Of a DNA stretch of 47,660 bases, positions 40,204 through 47,660 are shown piece after piece. This DNA comes from Spirogloea muscicola. Taxonomy: Eukaryota; Streptophyta; Zygnematophyceae; Spirogloeales; Spirogloeaceae. Both the position numbers and the translations under genes were made by a program. The stretch lies in contig WELB01000044.1 of assembly GCA_009602725.1 (NCBI GenBank), positions 314,486 through 362,145 of the forward strand. Direction: 5' to 3'. Position 1 is the stretch's first letter; the number at the start of each line of letters is the position of its first letter. Below the pieces are notes generated by a model that was not told where the DNA came from, made no database searches, and was given only the letters and a program-made list of their open reading frames with translations.

Positions 40204-43200
40204 ATGGCAGACGCCGCCGCCGCGGCGGCGGCGGCGGCGGCGTCGGTACCGGCGGCAGCGGGCGGCGGCGGCGGCGGCGGCGGCGGCGCGGGCGCGCGGA
40301 CGGCCATCAAGAAGTTCAAGCTGTCCAAGGAGGGCGACGGCGTGTCGCCCACCGCCATCCGCGAGATCATGGTGAGCAACCTTAAACCCCAAACCCTAAC
40401 CCCTGAACGCTGCACGGATACAGGCCGCCAGCCCTGGTCAGCGCAGCGCCTGGCATTCGTTCCCATCTACAAGCGCACATTCAAGGTGCCCGTGGCCGTC
40501 AATTAAGCCGCTGCCGGCTTCCACTGATGGCCTCTTCGTCACCGCTGCCTGGGACGCCGCAGCTGCTGCGGGAGTGCTCACACGAGAACATCGTGCGGCT
40601 GGTGAACGTGCACATCAACCACGCCGACATGTCCCTCTACCTCGCCTTCGACTACGCCGAGCACGACATCTACGTGCGAGAGCCTCACTGCCGCCACAAA
40701 CCTAAAACCCTTTTCCTGATTGTAAATAAGCCTTTGCAAGATTATGGCACGCCCTCGAATGCTTGGCATTTCACCTCCCTCTCCTTCCCCTCTTTTTTCT
40801 TCTTCAGTCACCTCCACCTCATACCTCTGCCCACTCACGTTCTCGCGTCATCTCGTTTGCACTCTTTTTCTTACCATTCCCCTTTCACGTCCTCTTTCTG
40901 TCATTTTCCCCACCTCCGAGCTCCAGCACGAGCCTCGTTTGCTCCCGCCTTCCTGCTCTGCCCTTCTTTTCGAATTTATATTCTCTTTCCTTGCATTTTG
41001 CATGATTCTCATACAATGTGACAGTCGGACTGACAGGCTGCCAGCCGCACTTGCTCGCTCCTCTTCCACAGGAAATCATCCGGCACCATCGCGAAAAGCT
41101 TAGCTACCCCATCAGCACGTACACTGTCAAGTCGCTCCTCTGGCAGATTCTCAATGGCCTCAGCTTTCTCCACACGTAAGCTCCGTCAGCATAGCTAGTT
41201 GGGTTGCAAGACTTGCTGCCTTGCTAGTTTTCAGATTGCTAAGGCGCCTCTTGCTTAGCCGCTGCTTCTCATGGGCAAGCAGCACGATCGGTATGTGCAG
41301 CAATTGGATTGTTCATCGGGACCTGAAGCCTTCCAATATACTGGTGTGAGCCGCCGCTGCGCAGGCTGTGTCGCGCTGCACGACATTGCAGGGTTCTCCC
41401 ATGCAAGGCCCTGAATCCTTGCAGGCTGCACCATTGTCGCCACTGAGATGGCATGGCAGGTGATGGGTGAGGGCGAGGAGCAGGGCGTGGTGAAAATCGG
41501 CGATTTTGGGCTCGCCCGCATCTTTCAGGCGCCTCTTAAGCCGCTCGCTGATAATGGAGTGCGAGTTCCCTTCTTTGCCAGGACCCCCCCCGTAGCTCCT
41601 CATGCTTAGACCTCTTGTATGACTTCTCCTTTACTAAAAGTGACCTTGTGATTGAGAAGTGGAAGTCTGGGTGCCTTTTATGCTAGAGAGTGGCCACCAG
41701 GGCAAACCCGGACGAGAAAGGGTGGCCCACACTTCCTTAAGTGCAAATAGCAGACTCCACCCCCGCTCGACAGTCTCACGGGTGGGCTCGTCTGTGGGGC
41801 AGGTGGTGGTCACCATCTGGTACCGCGCACCGGAGCTGCTCCTTGGTGCCAAGCACTACACGCCTGCTGTGGGTGAGCGCAGTCGCGCGCCGCCTGCCGC
41901 AGTGTGGCACTGGCTGCAAGCCAGTTGCCGGGGCTCCTTCGTAGGTGCTGGCATGCCAGTCTGGTGGCTTTGCTGTTGGCTGCCAACGACCTGACCAAGT
42001 CATTGTAGCTGCGACCGCCGCCGCCGTTGCCGCTGCCAGACCTGTGGGCAGTCGGGTGCATCTTCGCGGAGCTGCTCAACTTGAAGCCCCTCTTTCAGGG
42101 CGTGGAGGACAAGAGCGTGCCGAATCCTTTCCAGGCCAGCGCTGCCCGCCCCGCTGCCGCAGCCTGCTGACATCTGGCAGCCTGGCAACCCGTGCAGCCC
42201 GTGCATTGCAGCTCAGAGCTGCCCGCTGCACCACTTGCATGCCAGAAAGCTGACTCATGTTCCCCACCATCAACTTGCTGTGCAGATTGATCAGCTGGAC
42301 AAGATTTTCCGCGTTCTGGGTATACGATTTCCCAACCTCGTCCAGCTGCAGCAGTTCGTCCCTACGCTGTGCTGCCCGCCTTACCCCCCCTTGCATAAAG
42401 TGGCGTGCCCTCAGAAGCCTCCGCTCGTACGGTGCAGGTCATCCAACAACTGAGCGGTGGTCGTCGCTTGCGCACATGCCTCACTGGCAGGCCAACCGGC
42501 AGTACATTCAAGCTCGCAAATTGTGAGCAGCTGCCCAATACTCGAAGACCCTGAAAGCCTCATCCATGAAACCTCCCATATCCTTAAAAGATCCTCCATC
42601 CTGCTCAAGAGCTTTGGCAGTGGACGATTGCGTACGGAAAGCCTGCTTGCTCTTTTATGCGCTACATGGCATCTTTGCGGTACATGGCACAGCAGCTGAA
42701 GCACGAGCTTCACGAATGCCTGCATTGCGCTGGCTTGCTGAGCCCGGGCTGCTTGCTGCCGCTGGGGTGCCACGGGCGCCAGCGACGTGCCTGCACTGCC
42801 GAGCATGGTGCAACTACCGCTCAAGAGCCCTGCTTACGACCTCCTTCTCCACATGCTCGAGTGAGACCCCCGTCCTGCCGCCACCTCTGACTCTTGAATC
42901 ACAGTCCTACTCCGACCAAACACCCCTTGCAGATGGATTCCATTTACGCTGCAACTTTGCTTGGGCTGTGCACAGTCCTCATCGCCCCTTCCCTCTCCAA
43001 TTTCTGCAATTCTGCAACTCTCCACTTCGTAGCGGCATGTCAGACCTAGATCTGCTGGCCTCTTACCTGTCCTTATTTTGCGGTGGGGTGATGCAGGTAT
43101 GATCCAGCCAAGCGCATCACAGCTGCTCAGGCCCTGGAGCACGAGTGAGCCCTGCAGCAGCAGCATGAGGCTGTCCTCTCATCATGCCTACCAACTTGCA

Positions 43201-44142
43201 GCACCTGGCTGTCCTGGATGCTATCCTCATGCTGCAGATTCAGTCAAGCGCAGCAACGTCGCTCCTTGTGACGCATGTTTACAGGTACTTCAAGCTGGAG
43301 CCACAGCCTGGCCGCAAGTAAGTGGCGCGCTGACCAGCGCACAGAGATGGCCTTCTGTGGCTCAGGCCTGCGGTAGTTAACGTGCTCTTCTGCGCGGCCT
43401 ATGTTCGACGGTGGTCGAGCCAGCAAGGTCAGGCAGCGCCAGCTCGCTGGTCATTGATACATGTTTGCCGCCGCCGCTGTTGCAGCTCGTTCGTACCAGG
43501 GCACCCAAGCGAGAAGATGGTTGTGTACCCGAACAGGCCGGTCGATGTCATGACTGACTTTGAGGGCAGCCAGGTCCAGCAGCAGGTTCCTGACAAGATA
43601 TTGCCTCCTCCTTCTCTTGTTCCTCCCTCCCTTCTCTCCTTCCCCCCCTTCCCTTCCTTTCCTTGCTTCTCCTGCTAAAATCAAATTTGCTGATTAGACA
43701 GCCAGGGCCTCAGACGCCGACGTTGTTTACTCCTGTGTGCTGTAGGGGCCTGCGCCGCCGAGTAATGGGCAAACGGGGGGCGCCCAGCAACCCCCACCGC
43801 AGGCTGGCGATTGGCAGCCTTCAAGTGGGGCCCAAGCTCCCATGCAGAGCGGTGGCCGAGCCCAGCCTGCATCACAGCATCTACTGCAGCAGCAGCAGCA
43901 GCCGCTGCAGGTGCACTATCAGTGCTTGACTCTGCACTGCTGCGCACCGTTCTTGTTGGGGCTTGCATGCTGGTCATCATGTCACCGTGCAAAAGCTGCA
44001 TTGCCCTTTTTGGCTCTATTTGACCGGACAGCTTAGCCCCATATGATTTTGCTGACAGGGCCGAGGCAAGGAGCGGGGAGGCATGGGGGGCCTAGGGAAT
44101 GTGCCCCATCCGCCCAACAAGGTCCGACGAACTGGGGCCTAA
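40204..44142 (+). CDS. CDK8: Cyclin-dependent kinase 8 (Mediator kinase, CDKE type), P-loop not seen
   Basis: With cyclin C, MED12 and MED13 this kinase forms the Mediator kinase module in the nucleus. Fifteen exons: 40204-40371, 40563-40673, 41072-41175, 41301-41343, 41460-41558, 41803-41872, 42040-42134, 42286-42319, 42438-42522, 42804-42860, 43097-43144, 43285-43317, 43486-43585, 43746-43910 and 44059-44142, 431 residues in all. Seen are A-I-K-K-F-K (Lys36), S-P-T-A-I-R-E-I-M (the plant CDKE signature helix), [10 protein letters not shown] (133-142), K-I-G-D-F-G-L-A-R (DFG 157-159), [22 protein letters not shown] and Y-P-N-R-P-V-D near the Gln-rich tail. The Ala/Gly-rich N-terminus runs straight into the ATP-binding Lys, so the glycine-rich loop of strands 1-2 is missing. 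Intron 7 starts with GC instead of GT. The 3' end is convergent with the E3 gene. Confidence 0.92.
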
Positions 44143-44884
44143 GCGATTACTGTCCTCCACCCTTACTTCCTCATACATGGGGTTGTGTAAGAATTGCGCA
44201 GCCCAGCCAATAAGGCCGTCGGCGCCTTCGCTTCTGTGGATGTGCCTTAGGGTTTCATTCTTAGGAACCAAAGAGATTGGTCTGCCTCTGTTTACTGGAA
44301 ATTTGTGTAGCCCTTTCCCCGCCTTTTGCTCTCCCACAGTATCCACCCAAACCCGGACCATACCAGCACAAACACGTCGTGGTTGCCATCGATTTCACGC
44401 TTGCCCTATCATGTTGCAGCTACTAAACCCCGTGCCAAAAGCCTGCCCAGCCATCGACTTGCTGCTAGCAATCATCTTATCGGCTGGCAGTCAAGCAATT
44501 GACTTGAGCTGCCTTCACATGCACAAGCATGCATTTAGCCTCCAGACTATCTGCCCCCCAAGCGCTTCATTTTCTTCAGCAAGTCTGTGAACTTCTTCGA
44601 CACCATTTGTTGAGGTTGTCTGTGCCACAAGCTGCGGCCAAATGGTGCAAGTGCGCCTAGGCACGAGCTGTTTGTGGTAAACCAGTGGTGTCTCAAACTC
44701 AGTCAAATCTAGCCAAGTTTCACAGCCGGACTCTTACCAAGATTCTCAAGCAGTCCTCTGCGCTGCTGCTCGTACAGCGATACGTGCCAAGGGGGGCCGT
44801 AGGAGCCAGGGCCAAATAGAAGTCGCATGCAGTGCTGAAAAGGACTGCCAGATATAGAGGCGCTGGGGCAGCCGAGGTGTCCAG
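44143..44884. other. Convergent 3' intergenic region
   Basis: Lies between the stop codons of CDK8 and the RING-H2 gene and should hold both 3' UTRs. No conserved frame recognised. Confidence 0.6.
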
Positions 44885-47660
44885 TCATGCGGCCTTGCTG
44901 CCGGCTTCTTCGCCAACCTCGGGTGCAGCTGGCGCCTTGCAAACTGGGCACGCATTCTTGATGACCAGCCACTGCTCAATGCACAGCGCATGGTAGACGT
45001 GCCCGCATGCAATCTGAGCCACCTCCTCACCCTCCGAGTACTCCTCCTGCATAGCCAGACACCCGGCCAGCGCAGCTCCGAGCGTCAGCGGAGCTGCCAA
45101 CGGTATTCCGGCCAGCTGGCCTGAACAGCAGCGCCTCTTTGGGGGGTCAGTTACAGGAGGGCAGGTGCACCGACCTGGCAGACGGTGCACTTGACATCGA
45201 CGTCTGAGTGGTGGGGCTGCGGCTCAGCCGGCAGCTCGACACGCAGGCGCGTGACGATGCCAGGGATGGACTCTGGCGCCACGCCCGTGCTCACGCTCCC
45301 AATGCGATCCCCCAGAGCCAGCAACTCCTGGCACGTAAGGAGGGGCACCTCCGGTAAGCGGCGGGATGGCTCTATGAGCAAATCAATATTGGCTCGAATG
45401 CCACCCTCAATTGAAGCCCACAATGGCCAGAGGCCCAGCCTCAAGGATGCTGCAGCATGCACAGCTGAATGCATGCCGTGCTGGTCGATTGCGTAGCAGC
45501 AAACGCAGCCTGCCAAAAAGTGGCAGCAGAACACTGCAACAAGGCATGACGATGGAAAAGGACCTCATAGGACATGTTGTCCACGTCCATGCGCATTGCA
45601 TGGTGCTCATCCAGCAGGCCACGCTGGCCAAAGAACCGCGATGCCTCCAGCATCACCAGCTGCTGCATGTGGGGCCCACCGGAACAGACGGGCGTGCTGC
45701 CAGTCAGCCTTGCGAGCATGTGGTGCAGAGGACTGTTATGCCGATAATTGGGCACACTGCAGCTTCTGGTTGCGCCAGCAGTGCTCTTACCTCAGCTGTC
45801 AGCCCGCCCTCGCCCTCGACGACCTCAAGCGCCCGCATGAGCTGCGGATGGATCGGCGCAAGAGGCGCATGTGTGAGTGCTTGCGGCTGGGCGAGCGGAC
45901 TGCCTGGATGCTCACTGACTGCCTGCCTATCAGCAGCAAGTGACAAAGATGCTCACCTCGGCGATGGCCTCCTGGAGGCCCTCGTGCATGTTTGCTTCCT
46001 GGCTGCCGTGTCGCAGGTGCCGTGCAGATCGCCGACCTGCCGACGATCCAAGGCGGTCAAGAATGGAGCGCCGCCGGTCAGTCTGCCGGTCTCGATCCCG
46101 TTCTCGCTCCTGCTCGCGCTCGCGCTCGCGCTCACGCTCCTGCTCGCGTTCCTGGCCACGTTCCCGGTCTCGGTCACGATCGCGGTCCCGGCTGCCCACA
46201 TATGGTCGGCCGGCGAACGGCAGGCTGCCGTGGTAGATTACGTGCTCAACGTGGCCATCCACAGCAGACGAGCTGCTGCTGCCTCCGCCACTGCCGCTGC
46301 CGCCACCCACGCCGCCGCGACGGGAGGAGGAACTCGGGAAGGAAGGCATGCGGCTGACAGCTCGGAGGCGGTCGAGGTGCTGCTGTGGCGCAGGGGTGGC
46401 GTGATGCAATTGATGATGCTGGTGGTGTTGATGGTTGTTCTGCTGCTGCTGCGCCAGCGCCATCGCCAGAGGCGTCGTCTGGGAGTTTGGCTGCTGGAAA
46501 GCCAGCAAAGCGTGGTGGTCAGCCTGCAGAGGCTGGCCGCCACCGGCTCCTGGCGGTCGTGCCGGCATTGGGAGTTGCGGCAGCAGCGATGGTGGTGGAC
46601 TGCTCTGGTGATGGTGGTGGCGCTGGAGGTACGGCGCCGTCTGATAGTGCGCCTGAGCCTGGCTGCCACTCCCGCTGCTGCCGCTACTGTGACTGCCGCC
46701 GCCGTGGCCGCTAGGCAGCAGCGGCAGCTGCCAGAATGGCAGCGCCGTGCTGGGGGCGGCGCTCGGCGGGTAGGCCAGCGGCGGTGGTGGCATGCCACCG
46801 GGCACCGGGGCCGGCCCTTGGTGGTATAGCTGCCGTGGCGGCGGCAGTGACTGCTGGTGGCCGCCGACGCCGTAGTGAGCTGCTACGAGGTCGTGGGCAT
46901 GGTGCAGGTGGCGGTGATGGTGGAATTGCGGGTGGCGGTTGTCGCCGCCGCCGCCGCTGCTGCTGCTGCCAAAGCCGGGAGCAGCCCCCCTTGTTGCCGG
47001 ACCTGCCGCTGAACTCGGGGCAGAGGTAGAGGACGACGAGGGAGCGTCCACTGAGGAAGCCGGCAGGCTGCGGTGGTGCTGGAGCAGGTGGCCACCGGCG
47101 GCCACCGCTGGCGCTGCCGGCCCCTGTGATGAGTATGACGCTGTGCGCCGCAGTGGCGCCCAGCCGGGAGATAGCGGCGGCCGTGCTATGCCAGTGGTGG
47201 CGGCAGCAGGGGCCTGCAGCTGCGGCTGCTCCAGCATGTCCGCCATGGCGGCGCTGAACAGAGGTGGGCCCTCGGTGGAGGACCCGGCCGCCATATCGCC
47301 GCCGACCAAGTCGTGGCGAGGCTGCCACATAGCGACACTGCCGCCGCTGCTGCCTGGCTGGAGGCCATGGGCGCTGCCCTCACTAACCCTGCCGGCGGCG
47401 TGGTCGCTGCCCTCGACGATGCCGAAGCTGTCGAAGAAGGTGTCCCAGGATGCGGAGGCCCCGCTCGGGGCGCCCATGGCCGTCCCGCCGCCGTCCACCT
47501 CCGGCCAGCTGCGGAAGGGGTGAGGCGGCCAGGCAAATACGCCGTCCCTGCCGCCACCGCCGCCGCCACCGGGATCCTCGGCTGTGGCCGGCGGCAGGGA
47601 ATGGTCGCGGTGGCGCTCGCGCAGGAGCGCCCACGTGCCGGGGGCGCCGCCTCGGCCGAG
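44885..47660 (-). CDS. RING-H2 E3 ubiquitin ligase, MBR/BIG BROTHER type (5' partial)
   Basis: Exons on the minus strand: beyond 47660 to 45957, 45922-45791, about 45677 (start uncertain) to 45564, 45327-45175 and 45046-44885. The reading frame is open to the window edge, so the N-terminus is missing. The long first part is low-complexity (Gln, His, Pro, Gly, Ser) with W-D-T-F-F-D-S-F-G near the N-terminal side and a run of alternating Arg with Asp or Glu (about 46090-46195). The C-terminus has the family mark D-V-D-N-M-S-Y-E-E-L-L-A-L-G-D-R-I-G and then the RING-H2: C-T-V-C in exon 4, and I-A-C-G-H-V-Y-H-A-L-C and C-P-V-C in exon 5. All eight zinc ligands are present. Arabidopsis MBR1/2 target Mediator subunit MED25, but that partner is not shown here. 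Confidence 0.88.
46090..46195. repeat. Arg-Asp/Arg-Glu coding repeat
   Basis: Within the E3 gene, about 35 codons encode alternating Arg with Asp, Glu or Gln. On the plus strand this shows as CGCTCG/CGGTCT-type hexamers. Confidence 0.85.

Noticed and set aside
45411-46829. A 472-residue plus-strand frame antisense to the RING-H2 gene
   Set aside because: Low-complexity shadow of the Gln/His-rich minus-strand exons, without any domain.

Overview
The window reads as nuclear DNA from a GC-rich green alga, probably a trebouxiophyte-like chlorophyte. The evidence is plant-type orthologues (augmin subunit 6, CDK8/CDKE, Trm11, an MBR/BIG BROTHER-type RING-H2 E3), short GT-AG introns, TTTAGGG-type telobox motifs and a mitochondrial nad5 insertion. 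The taxon is inference. No bacterial operon, rRNA, tRNA or CRISPR was recognised.

Layout. 1-124 is pure poly-A, probably an assembly edge. 125-3330 has no recognised host gene, only simple repeats and one retroelement fragment. 3345-4508 (-) is a three-exon gene for a conserved, probably plastid protein of unknown function. From about 5.4 to 32 kb the window is dominated by a 5'-truncated non-LTR retrotransposon family whose C-terminus carries a CCHC knuckle and a restriction-like endonuclease (RLE) core. One near-full-length but dead copy (17222-20955), one internally deleted copy (23836-25533) and about 20 short 3' copies occur. They lie head-to-tail, head-to-head and tail-to-tail. The C-termini end in a variant of L-L-T-R-G-Y-stop and lead into 3' tails with a GGGCTGGC-loop-GCCAGCCC hairpin. 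Two copies of a membrane-anchored SAM methyltransferase gene (13195-14500 and 26302-27610, both -) sit inside this repeat-rich zone. A nad5 fragment (NUMT) lies at 32555-33000.

The right third is gene-dense: AUG6/HAUS6 (-, 34151-36852, interrupted by an N gap), TRM11 (-, 37266-39832), CDK8 (+, 40204-44142, 15 exons) and an MBR-type RING-H2 E3 (-, 44885 to the window edge, 5' partial). TRM11 and CDK8 are divergent across a 371-bp shared promoter; CDK8 and the E3 are convergent.

The most unusual content is the retroelement zone. Several tail subfamilies co-vary with the protein C-terminus. New 5'-truncated copies repeatedly begin exactly where another copy's 3' tail ends, as expected from reverse-transcriptase template jumping or repeated self-targeting. 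Exon models were built by hand from splice signals and reading-frame continuity; no alignment or search was run.
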